From: JBMNNU01 sp050942695
GTDB taxonomy: Bacteria; Chloroflexota; UBA6077
Assembly: GCA_050942695.1 (NCBI GenBank)
Contig: JBMNNU010000051.1
Span: 1-15,215, forward strand
DNA length: 15,215 bases
Direction: 5' to 3'
In this document: positions 1-6,839 of the stretch, one piece after another
Numbering within the stretch: position 1 is the stretch's first letter
How the letters are laid out: each line of letters begins with the position of its first letter
The notes under the pieces: model-generated
Database searches by the model: none
What the model saw: the letters and a program-made list of their open reading frames with translations, nothing else
Told to the model about the DNA's origin: nothing
Translations under genes and position numbers: made by a program

Positions 1-322
1 CTCGATCAAGCAAACCAGTAGCTCGTCAAAACCAAAACAGCACCACTAGCTTGACAGGTCACTCCATACCAGCGTCGGGGCTCGTCCCCGACGAGGTACC
101 ACGTCGGGCACAAGGCCCGACGCTACAGCATTGGACTGTTACACGATCTGACTGTTCGTGTGAACCATCCTTTGCCCCTTAATCTGGGCACGGAGCCTGC
201 AAGCAACACCAACAAGGTTAAACTTTTCAGGGACCCTTAGACAAGCTCTTTCGTAGCCGAGTACTTAGCGACAAGCCTTGGTGGCGGCTCGATGGGCTTG
301 GGGAAAGCATAGGAGCGATGGG
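1..322. other. Intergenic region upstream of the copper ATPase gene
   Basis: I see no convincing gene here. The stretch holds the rearranged palindromic repeat copy 1 (71-170) and the ATPase leader. A perfect TTGACA hexamer lies at 51-56, but no -10 hexamer sits at the right distance, because the repeat core begins where one would be expected. From 171 to 310 no clear promoter or terminator is visible. Confidence 0.5.
71..170 (-). repeat. Palindromic MITE-like element, copy 1 (rearranged, one end missing)
   Basis: The core (71-125) consists of two hairpins: GTCGGGG-CTCGT-CCCCGAC and GTCGGGC-ACAAG-GCCCGAC. They are joined by the near-palindrome ACGAGGTACCACGT, and the outer AGCGTCGGG and CCCGACGCT also pair, so the core can fold as one cruciform. 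The right arm ends at GTGTGAACCATCC, the same terminus as in copies 2 and 3. It carries about 18 extra bases between CAG and ATCTG. The opposite terminus (GGGCATGGTTC type) is not recognisable upstream of position 71. Relative to the right arm, the core is in the opposite orientation to copies 2 and 3. It is non-coding. The strand given is that of the arm relative to copy 2. Confidence 0.8.
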
Positions 323-2425
323 ATGCACGATCATGGGGGTAGCGATCAGCGTGGCGAGATACCTGGCCATCGGCCACAGGAAGCTCAGGTGCCGGGCGGG
401 CACATAACTGAGCATCACCCCCCTCCTACCAGCGGCCGAGCCGAGCGTGAGGCTGCAGCCATGGAGTCCCATCACCTCCAGGAGTTTCAACGTCGCTTCT
501 GGGTGTGCCTCATCCTCACCATCCCGATCCTCATCTACGCCGACCTCTTTCAGGAGCTTTTTGGCTATACGGCCCCGCGTTTTCCTGGGTATCAGTATCT
601 ATCGTTGATCCTCGCGACTATCATCTACATTTATGGAGGCACCATCTTTCTGAGAGGTGCCGCTAGTGAACTGGCAACCCGAACGCCAGGGATGATGACT
701 CTGATTGCGCTGGCGATTACAGTTGCCTATCTGTACAGCATTGCCAGCCAGTTCGTACTGCCGGGAGAACCGCTGTACTGGGAATTGGCCACTCTAGTTG
801 ACGTAATGCTATTGGGCCACTGGATAGAGATGCGATCCATCGGAAGAGCGCGCGGTGCTTTAGCGGAATTGGCCCGATTGTTACCTGATACGGCGGAACT
901 GGTCACCGATGGCCAGACCCGGGATGTGCGGATCGAGGAGCTACGGGTGGGGGATTTGGTGCTGATCCGCCCCGGCGCAAAAGTGCCTGCAGATGGACAC
1001 GTTGAAACGGGGGAGTCCCACGTTAACGAATCGATGATTACCGGTGAGTCGACACCTGTTCCTAAGGGGCCTGGGGATTCGGTGATAGCGGGGACGGTCA
1101 ATATCGACGGCTCTCTCCGATCGCGAGTGGACAAAATCGGAGAGGACACGACCTTGGCGGGGATAATGCGGCTTGTTGAGCATACTCAGCAGTCCCGCTC
1201 TAGGGCCCAGGCGCTGGCAGACCGAGCAGCCTACTTGCTTACAATCGTAGCAATCGTTGCTGGAGCCGTAACCTTTCTCGGGTGGTTAGCACTTCTCGGA
1301 AGTCTGGGCTTCGCGCTGGAGAGAGCCGTCACCGTCCTGGTGATCGCCTGCCCTCATGCACTTGGATTGGCGATCCCTCTGGTAGTTGCCATATCCACCA
1401 CCCTGGCAGCCCGCAACGGACTGCTGGTGCGGGAGAGACTGGCGCTGGAGCAGGCGAGGGATCTCGACGTGGTGGTCTTCGACAAGACGGGCACCTTGAC
1501 CAAGGGCGAGCATGGTGTCGTGGGGATTGTCCCTGTGAGAATGCCGGAAGAGGAGTCCCTTGCGCTGGCTGCGGCTGCCGAAGGGGACTCCGAACATATG
1601 ATAGCCCGCGCTATCAGTCGGGAGGCTGAAAGCCGGGGGGTGGATGTGCCGACTGCTGCGAGCTTCGAGGCTATGGCCGGGCGGGGGGTCCGCGCCCGGG
1701 TAGGAGGCCGAGATGTGTACGTTGGGGGGCCGCAGTTGCTGGAAACCCTGGGGTTTGAGCTTCCTCAGAGCCTCTGGGCAGCTTCGGAACTGTGGGGGGC
1801 TGAAGGCAAAACGGTGGTGTACCTGGTGTACGATGGTATACCTCGAGCTGCGTTTGCCATGGCGGACGTAATCCGTGATGAGTCGAGGGAAGCGGTAGCG
1901 CAATTAAAGGCAATGGGGGTGAGAGTGGCTATGTTGACCGGCGACAGCGAAGCTGTAGCGCGCTCCGTTTCCCAGGAGTTGGGTATCGACGAATTCTTTG
2001 CCCAGGTATTACCGGAGCACAAGGCAGATAAGATAGCAGAGCTAAAACAGAGAGGCTACCGTGTAGCCATGGTAGGCGATGGGATCAACGATGCCCCTGC
2101 ACTTCTCACGGCAGATGTGGGTATCGCCATCGGTGCCGGGACGAATGTGGCCATCGAGAGCGCAGGCATAATACTGGTAAGCAACGACCCGCGTGATGTC
2201 GTGAAGGTAATTCGATTGAGCAGGGCAAGCTACAGGAAAATGGTTGAAAATCTTTTATGGGCTACAGGCTACAACTTGGTCGCAATTCCACTGGCTGCAG
2301 GTATCCTTGCACCCTTAGGTATCTTTCTGGCTCCAGCCGTAGGTGCATTATTCATGTCGGCCAGCACCGTAATCGTCGCTGTTAATGCCCAATTGCTGAG
2401 AAGGTTGCGGCTAGGAACGACCTGA
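323..2425 (+). CDS. copB: CopB-type copper-translocating P1B-type ATPase
   Basis: A membrane pump that exports copper (or silver) ions by ATP hydrolysis. ATG 323 is chosen because AGGAG at 311-315 lies 7 nt upstream; an in-frame TTG at 278 lacks such a site. The protein has 700 residues. The N-terminus (1-51) is histidine-rich (MHDHGG, GGHITEHH, MESHH) and has no CxxC heavy-metal domain, as is usual for the CopB (P1B-3) class. Eight predicted membrane helices lie at about 58-76, 88-108, 123-143, 152-168, 304-330, 335-357, 642-665 and 668-693. Key motifs are TGES (240-243), the metal-site CPH (343-345), the phosphorylated DKTGT (387-391), TGDS (539-542), GDGINDAP (585-592), GYN in helix 7 and MSASTVIVAVNA in helix 8. 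CPH with MSxST is the P1B-3 signature. The nucleotide-binding HP dipeptide is HM here (425-426). The gene stands alone and converges on the following minus-strand gene. Class is confident; exact ion and oxidation state are inferred. Confidence 0.93.
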   Translation: MHDHGGSDQRGEIPGHRPQEAQVPGGHITEHHPPPTSGRAEREAAAMESHHLQEFQRRFWVCLILTIPILIYADLFQELFGYTAPRFPGYQYLSLILATIIYIYGGTIFLRGAASELATRTPGMMTLIALAITVAYLYSIASQFVLPGEPLYWELATLVDVMLLGHWIEMRSIGRARGALAELARLLPDTAELVTDGQTRDVRIEELRVGDLVLIRPGAKVPADGHVETGESHVNESMITGESTPVPKGPGDSVIAGTVNIDGSLRSRVDKIGEDTTLAGIMRLVEHTQQSRSRAQALADRAAYLLTIVAIVAGAVTFLGWLALLGSLGFALERAVTVLVIACPHALGLAIPLVVAISTTLAARNGLLVRERLALEQARDLDVVVFDKTGTLTKGEHGVVGIVPVRMPEEESLALAAAAEGDSEHMIARAISREAESRGVDVPTAASFEAMAGRGVRARVGGRDVYVGGPQLLETLGFELPQSLWAASELWGAEGKTVVYLVYDGIPRAAFAMADVIRDESREAVAQLKAMGVRVAMLTGDSEAVARSVSQELGIDEFFAQVLPEHKADKIAELKQRGYRVAMVGDGINDAPALLTADVGIAIGAGTNVAIESAGIILVSNDPRDVVKVIRLSRASYRKMVENLLWATGYNLVAIPLAAGILAPLGIFLAPAVGALFMSASTVIVAVNAQLLRRLRLGTT

Positions 2426-2483
2426 AATCTGCGATGCGCTACCATTATGGCTCTAGGATGAATATAGTCCGGTATCGGACGGC

Positions 2484-3011
2484 TCAATTCATATCCAACA
2501 CTCTTGTTTGCTTCCTATCACGGCATTCCTCAATGTGAATCCTGGCTGTGTCGCGCAACTCTTCCGATTTGGAGATAGCTTTCAGTATGATATTCGGAGT
2601 AGTCCGATCCGATGTGACCATGATAATGTTTCCTAGACCGACGAGCCGCATCAAGAAAGGGCGTTCGAGTTTGATATCGTCGACACGGTACAGCTCCGTG
2701 TCTTCTGTTTGAGTGGACAAGATGCCTGTGGTGATCCGAATTCTCTCCGTGGTCAAGTGATAGCGAGTGCAACGCAATTCAAGGAACTTCTTAATGGCGA
2801 TGATTACTAAGGCCACGAAAACCACTAGCGCCGCACCGACTGCCGCCAACCTTACCTCCTGAGCTTGGGATGATAACCCTTGCCAGGCCAGCACAGCGCC
2901 GATAACGGCTAGTAATGAGCCTAAACTGCAGAGTAGGTAGGCTTTCAAATTGAGCCACTGGGAAGGAGATCCCTTCCAAACAGACTTTTCCGCTTGAGCT
3001 CGTACTTGCAT
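2484..3011 (-). CDS. Two-helix membrane protein with bacterial PH domain (bPH2/DUF304-like)
   Basis: A 175-residue protein starting at ATG 3011, with GGAGG (3021-3025) 9 nt upstream. Two hydrophobic helices lie at about 22-44 and 54-76. A cytoplasmic pleckstrin-homology-like domain follows (about 80-162), recognised by the pattern YHLTTERI...TGILS...ELYRVDDIKLERPFLMRLVGLGNIIMVTSD. This is the usual layout of the bPH2 (formerly DUF304, YdbS/YdbT-like) family. The molecular role of these proteins is generally unknown; some are linked to membrane stress. It lies downstream of the SDR gene on the same strand with a gap of about 104 bp, so co-transcription is possible but not shown. The domain call rests on pattern recognition only. 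Confidence 0.75.
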   Translation of the reverse strand: MQVRAQAEKSVWKGSPSQWLNLKAYLLCSLGSLLAVIGAVLAWQGLSSQAQEVRLAAVGAALVVFVALVIIAIKKFLELRCTRYHLTTERIRITTGILSTQTEDTELYRVDDIKLERPFLMRLVGLGNIIMVTSDRTTPNIILKAISKSEELRDTARIHIEECRDRKQTRVLDMN

Positions 3012-3115
3012 CGAATAACCCCTCCGGTTAGCTGAGATAGGTTTGAGCAGCTTTGAGATGTGCTAACAAATGCAGAAATTACCGGGGGAATTAAACATCG
3101 AATCGCTCTCGTTGT

Positions 3116-4081
3116 CTACTTTTTGCTTGATACCGCTTGTCGGTTCTTGTACCACTCTACTGTCAGACGAACCGCTTCCCTGTGTGATGTGTACTCAAAG
3201 TGCGGGAAGGCCCCAGCGAACTTCCTGCCATCCATCACCATCGGCTGTTCGAAGAGGTACAAGACCTCCACCATCTCTCCCGCATCCGGAATCAACAGCC
3301 CGAAGAAACGGAAAAGCATCCGCCCCAGCGCTCTTGTCTTTGGAGGCCGCTCGGCGGCATCGAACACCATTTCCATGAACTGCTGCCCAGTTAGCGAGCC
3401 CGGCCCAGGCACGTGCCACACCTGCCCGAAAGCGTCCTCAGTGTCTGCCAGCAGGACACAGGCTTTTGCTGCGTCTTTCACGAACAGCAGATCGTGAGGG
3501 ACGTCTAACCGGCCCGGCCACCCCGCTTCTTTGCCTTCCAGAGCAGATTGGAATATCGGAGCCATAAGGGGGTTGGTTACGTCTGGTCCGTAGAAATCTG
3601 GAAATCTAGGGATCACCGCCTGCACGTCGCCAGCATGATGAGCGTCCATCAACATCTTCTCCATCAAGATCCTGACCTTGCCCTTTTTGGTGTTTGCTGC
3701 GTGAGGGTGGTTTTCATCGACCGGAGTCTTTTGAAAAGGACCGTAAACATAGAGGTTGCCAGGAAATAGCAGCTTGGCCTTGGCCTTTCGTGCTCCATCA
3801 AGAATGTTCTCTGTTAGAGCGGGCATATACTTAGCCCATTCGCAGTAACGTATATTTACGCAATGGTAGATTACTGCTGCCCCTTCGCATGCGGCCTTGA
3901 CGCTATCAGGGGAAGCCATATCGCCGAAGACGATACCGGCTGATGATGGAAGCATCTCTTTTGCTAGATCTACATCACGTGCGACAGCTCTCACAAGCTT
4001 ATTTTCTTCTCTTAGCCGCCTTACAATAGCCGATCCCAAGGCGCCTGTTGCGCCGATGACCACGTGAGTTTCGTTCTTCAA
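3116..4081 (-). CDS. Atypical extended SDR / NAD-dependent epimerase-dehydratase family protein
   Basis: A 321-residue Rossmann-fold protein. The start is TTG 4081 with GGGAG (4088-4092) 6 nt upstream; no better ATG is nearby. The N-terminal dinucleotide site is GATGALG (10-16) after a beta strand, followed by an arginine region (RAVARD) and GD at 53-54, as in NADP/NAD-binding SDRs. The expected catalytic YxxxK of extended SDRs is not evident: the region after YVYGPFQK (111-118) runs through KKGKVRILMEKML (132-144) with no tyrosine at the usual place. PRFPDFYGP (158-166) and FVKDAAKA (200-207) match the conserved substrate-side elements of NAD-dependent epimerase/dehydratase proteins. The missing tyrosine suggests an atypical SDR that binds nucleotide but may not act as a standard epimerase. 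Substrate unknown. It is divergent from the TauE gene. Confidence 0.82.
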   Translation of the reverse strand: MKNETHVVIGATGALGSAIVRRLREENKLVRAVARDVDLAKEMLPSSAGIVFGDMASPDSVKAACEGAAVIYHCVNIRYCEWAKYMPALTENILDGARKAKAKLLFPGNLYVYGPFQKTPVDENHPHAANTKKGKVRILMEKMLMDAHHAGDVQAVIPRFPDFYGPDVTNPLMAPIFQSALEGKEAGWPGRLDVPHDLLFVKDAAKACVLLADTEDAFGQVWHVPGPGSLTGQQFMEMVFDAAERPPKTRALGRMLFRFFGLLIPDAGEMVEVLYLFEQPMVMDGRKFAGAFPHFEYTSHREAVRLTVEWYKNRQAVSSKK

Positions 4082-4239
4082 TGTTAACTCCCGAATAGCT
4101 AGTCTAAATTAAACCGCTTTACACAAATCGTTGCCGGTTGGCGCCGACAGCTAACCACTTTGTTACAACAAATGCGGTTTCTCTAGATAAGGTTACCACA
4201 AACCAAGCTGTATACGTCCCAGTATTAGAGTCCCGCTAC

Positions 4240-4353
4240 GGCATGGTTCACACAAACAACCAGATCTGTAGCGTCGGGGCTCGTCCCCGACGAGGTACCA
4301 CGTCAGGCACAAGGCCTGATGCTACATTGTGACTCGTGCCGTGAACCATGCCC
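4240..4353 (+). repeat. Palindromic MITE-like element, copy 2 (full length, 114 bp)
   Basis: Bounded by terminal inverted repeats GCATGGTTCAC and GTGAACCATGC (11 bp, perfect), extended to GG at the left and CCC at the right. Inside lies the two-hairpin core (about 4269-4325): GTCGGGG-CTCGT-CCCCGAC and GTCAGGC-ACAAG-GCCTGAT around AGGTACCA. Compared by eye with the reverse complement of copy 3 it has the same length and about 10 differences over 114 bp. Four of them are in one hairpin loop, which is inverted. The seven bases on either side (CCGCTAC and GCTCTAG) match at only four positions, so a target duplication is at best eroded. The right end supplies an ATG (4348) that falsely lengthens the TauE reading frame. 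Confidence 0.88.
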
Positions 4354-4500
4354 GCTCTAGTAATAGATGGCATAGGGTTTGCCCCTCAGTGCCAGATTGC
4401 ATTGGCATCACACAGCTTCGGGAGTATCGAGTACCAGGGCGCTGTTAGACTTTTCATGCTTCTGTGCTCAGCGCAGGGATCACGGAACCCTCGGTTACTC

Positions 4501-4506
4501 AGGAGG
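4501..4506 (+). promoter_or_regulatory. Ribosome binding site that decides the TauE start
   Basis: A perfect AGGAGG lies 9 nt ahead of TTG 4516. It makes TTG the likely start, rather than the in-frame ATG 4348 that lies inside the terminal repeat of copy 2 and has no comparable site. Confidence 0.8.
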
Positions 4507-4515
4507 CGAACGGGT

Positions 4516-5346
4516 TTGGATTGGTTACTACTCGGTACAATGCTGGGATCAGGTGTTATCATCGGTGGCCTGGGGGTCGTGCTGGGAATCGGTGGTGGCG
4601 CGCTAATGGTTCCTCTTCTCTCGGTTGGGCTCGGAGTGCCTGTTCAGAGCGCCGTGGCGGCCAGTTTGACGTCCATTATCGCGACATCCTCCGCGGGCGC
4701 GGGATTCTATCTAAGGCGCCGATTGGCCAATCCCAGATTGGCTATCACACTTGGAGTGGGCACCACCTTTGGAGGTATTGTAGGCGGACTCATCGGCGTC
4801 TCCGTTGGACGAGAACTGCTAACCCTGTTATTTGCCCTCGCGCTTCTAGCTGTTGCGGTACTCACATGGATACGGAGGCATGAGGGCGAGCACCCTATGG
4901 TAATAGATATTGACGAAGGTCAATTGGGGGATACCTACTACGACCAAAATCTGCATCTGCAGGTTCGTTACCGGATTCGCAGGCTTCCTCAGGGGCTTGG
5001 TATGAGCCTGTTTGCAGGTTTGTCTTCCGGATTGCTTGGAATAGGTGGGGGGGTGATCAATGTACCCTCCATGGTCTTTATTAATGAAGTGCCAGTGAAG
5101 GCGGCGGTGGCTACCAGCAACCTGATGCTTGGTTTCACCGCAGCGGTAAGCGCAGCTATTTACTACTCAGCGGGGTTTTTAGATGTTCGCGTTACTACCG
5201 CCGTGACTCTGGGGGTGTTTATCGGGTCATTCGTAGGCGCTAGACGAGTACCTCGCCTACGCATTGCGTTGATTAACGATATGCTAGCTGTCCTATTCGT
5301 TGTTGTAGCTTTTCTCATGCTTCTTCATGTAGCGGGATACTACTGA
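4516..5346 (+). CDS. TauE/SafE family sulfite/organosulfonate (anion) exporter
   Basis: A 276-residue polytopic inner-membrane protein of the TauE/SafE/YfcA family, which exports sulfite, thiosulfate, sulfoacetate and related anions. From the TTG start the protein begins MDWLLLGTMLGSGV, the normal family N-terminus, and its length is typical. Two homologous halves are visible. The first is GVVLGIGGGALMVPLLSVGLGVPVQ followed by AVAASL (about residues 21-55). The second is GLLGIGGGVINVPSMVF followed by VKAAVATSNL (about residues 175-205). The glycine-rich GIGGG followed by a proline helix break is the family hallmark. A charged cytoplasmic loop (about 114-150) separates the halves. Its stop overlaps the start of the DUF1634 gene by one base (TGATG), indicating translational coupling. 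The substrate cannot be told from sequence. Confidence 0.9.
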   Translation: MDWLLLGTMLGSGVIIGGLGVVLGIGGGALMVPLLSVGLGVPVQSAVAASLTSIIATSSAGAGFYLRRRLANPRLAITLGVGTTFGGIVGGLIGVSVGRELLTLLFALALLAVAVLTWIRRHEGEHPMVIDIDEGQLGDTYYDQNLHLQVRYRIRRLPQGLGMSLFAGLSSGLLGIGGGVINVPSMVFINEVPVKAAVATSNLMLGFTAAVSAAIYYSAGFLDVRVTTAVTLGVFIGSFVGARRVPRLRIALINDMLAVLFVVVAFLMLLHVAGYY

Positions 5347-5690
5347 TGGACAATTTAGATGCGAGGTTGGATGATCTGACCGGCAGAGTGCTACTGCTAG
5401 GAGCGGTATTGGGGTTGAGCATCGCTCTCATCGGTTTAGTGATGCTGATGCTCGGTGTTCCTACCTTCAGAGATCCTTTTGGCAATCCCGCTAGTCTGAT
5501 AATTGAGAGTCAAGGGGCGGACCCTTTAGACTTGATGGAATTGGGGTTGCTCATTTTGATGGCATCACCTATGGTCGGGATTATGACTCTTACGATAGGA
5601 TTTATCTGGTTAAAAAGACTGCGTTTTGTTATGGTCTCGGCGCTTTTGTTGATGCTGTTAATTGCCAGCCTTATCTTACCGGTCGGCTAG
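5346..5690 (+). CDS. DUF1634 family membrane protein, TauE/SafE partner
   Basis: A 114-residue protein with three predicted helices (about 14-36, 64-88 and 92-112). A short hydrophilic loop carries GVPTFRDPFGNPASL. DUF1634 proteins have this size and layout and are commonly encoded next to TauE/SafE exporters; their function is not known. ATG 5346 overlaps the exporter's stop codon by one base, so the two are almost certainly co-translated and probably form a complex or share a role. The gene converges on the next minus-strand gene with only 27 bp between them and no clear terminator. Confidence 0.82.
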   Translation: MDNLDARLDDLTGRVLLLGAVLGLSIALIGLVMLMLGVPTFRDPFGNPASLIIESQGADPLDLMELGLLILMASPMVGIMTLTIGFIWLKRLRFVMVSALLLMLLIASLILPVG

Positions 5691-5717
5691 CCCACCGTTA
5701 AGACGAGACCGAATTCA

Positions 5718-6605
5718 TCACGCCGCCTTACGCCGACCACTCAATTGCCGAATGAGCGCCTCAATCCTTCGCTTGCTCTCCTTCAATGCCGTGATCCCGT
5801 CCTTCTCCTCTAGTTCGAACTCCAGCATTCCTTGATATCCAATAGTATCAAGCTCGACCAGCAAAGGTTCGAAGTCGATGCCCCCTCGCCCGATTGCCCG
5901 ATGATCTGCCCACTCGGGAATGTTGACGTCGTGGAGCTGGACATGGACTGTTAGGATCCCTAATTGCCGGACCATACTCATCAATTGATTGTTCAATTGA
6001 ACGATCCCAGCTCGAGTTCCCCAAAGATCGCTATCCACGTACCGTAGCATGTGGCCGCAGTCCAGCGTCGCTCCCACGGCATGATGCCCGATAGCTTCTA
6101 GGAGGTCGACAAATTGGTCTACGTCGGTTGGGAAACCGGTCTCAATACCAAGCTTCACCCCGCGGCTTCCTGCATACTCTCCAAGCGATTTGAACACAGC
6201 GACCATGTGGTCCCAGTACTCCGGAAGGGAGTAGTTCTGCCGGTAGGCAGGGTGGACTATTACGACCTGGCAGCCAAGGTATTCGGCGGCATCGATCGCT
6301 TCTTGAATTCGATCGTGGGCAAGCTGTTCCAATTTTGGATCGTAAGAAATAACAGGCAGGTTGACGAACGGGGCGTGGAGCGCCCGTCTATCGAAGCCTG
6401 ACAGTAGCCCTTTTAGCTCCTGCTGCTCCGGCTCGTTCATATCTCGAAACCAGAAGCCAGCCAAATTCCCGTAGCGGTGCCGGGTATTCGCGAACGCGAG
6501 CAGCGTAATACCGTGAAAACCCATGTTTCGGATGAGATCGATGGCCTCCTTGAGCGATGTGTTGGGCAAGCAGGAGCTGTTGGCGCCTAATTGATCGGTT
6601 CTCAC
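5718..6605 (-). CDS. Sugar phosphate isomerase/epimerase-like TIM barrel (AP endonuclease 2 family)
   Basis: A 295-residue protein of the xylose-isomerase-like TIM-barrel superfamily. These are metal-dependent isomerases, epimerases or dehydratases acting on sugars, inositols or related polyols. Likely metal and catalytic residues sit at the expected strand ends: H77 (ALHAP), H118 (VIVHPA), E155 (GIETG), D182 and H185 (TLDCGH), H221 and H225 (VHVQLHD), and E262 (GMLEFELE). The start is GTG 6605 with AAGGA close upstream, a short spacing of about 3 nt. A G-rich run lies further up, so the start is fairly but not fully certain. It is a single-gene minus-strand unit between the exporter pair and the reductase. 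The substrate cannot be deduced. Confidence 0.85.
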   Translation of the reverse strand: MRTDQLGANSSCLPNTSLKEAIDLIRNMGFHGITLLAFANTRHRYGNLAGFWFRDMNEPEQQELKGLLSGFDRRALHAPFVNLPVISYDPKLEQLAHDRIQEAIDAAEYLGCQVVIVHPAYRQNYSLPEYWDHMVAVFKSLGEYAGSRGVKLGIETGFPTDVDQFVDLLEAIGHHAVGATLDCGHMLRYVDSDLWGTRAGIVQLNNQLMSMVRQLGILTVHVQLHDVNIPEWADHRAIGRGGIDFEPLLVELDTIGYQGMLEFELEEKDGITALKESKRRIEALIRQLSGRRKAA

Positions 6606-6756
6606 TGGTCCTTAACCCCCTGGTCGTCGGTTGTGTCGTCGATACTGTTGCAACCCGAGCACCAGCCGTGCCAACCACCTCCCGAGAGGAACTGAGTCTG
6701 AAGTTGACGCGTTCGAGTGGCTATCGTAGCATTGGTTTCGTGCATATTCGTAAACT

Positions 6757-6793
6757 TAAACTCGTTTAGATAATGCGATTTGCGACAAACGAG
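6757..6793. promoter_or_regulatory. Possible operator/promoter of the reductase gene
   Basis: TAAAC-TC-GTTTA (6757-6768) is a short inverted repeat overlapping a -10-like TAGATAAT (6767-6774). CTCGTTT (6761-6767) is repeated in inverted form as AAACGAG (6787-6793), 19 nt further on. Palindromes straddling a -10 region are typical operators. No convincing -35 is visible and no regulator family can be named. Confidence 0.35.
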
Positions 6794-6839
6794 GACTCTA
6801 CCAGGGGGACTCGACAGTATTGATGTCTAAGGAGAAAAA

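Larger units (their letters stand above)
4082..4515. promoter_or_regulatory. Divergent intergenic region (SDR / TauE) containing repeat copy 2
   Basis: No gene is supported here. Besides repeat copy 2 (4240-4353) there are three inverted repeats: TTTGTT-AC-AACAAA (4159-4172); AAACCGC (4111-4117) paired with GCGGTTT (4174-4180); and TGCCA-8 nt-TGGCA (4390-4407) ahead of TauE. Any could be an operator, but none matches a family I can name. A weak promoter-like pair for TauE is TTGGCA (4402-4407) with TATCGA 17 nt later, overlapping the last inverted repeat. Promoter positions are not firmly resolved. Confidence 0.35.

Noticed and set aside
51..56. Perfect TTGACA as a promoter -35
   Set aside because: No -10-like hexamer lies 16-18 nt downstream; the repeat core occupies that place. 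A disrupted promoter is possible but cannot be shown.
1286..1903. Long minus-strand open frame of about 205 codons inside the copper ATPase gene
   Set aside because: It is antisense to a conserved, motif-rich gene, has no recognisable domain and is rich in Arg, Pro, Ser and His, as expected for a shadow frame.
3060..3497. Plus-strand open frame over the SDR gene
   Set aside because: It overlaps a well-supported minus-strand gene and shows no domain or ribosome binding site.
4232..4356. CCCGCT repeated on both sides of repeat copy 2 as a target duplication
   Set aside because: The left copy is displaced from the element edge and the right copy overlaps the terminal repeat. With boundaries matched to copy 3, only four of seven flanking bases agree.
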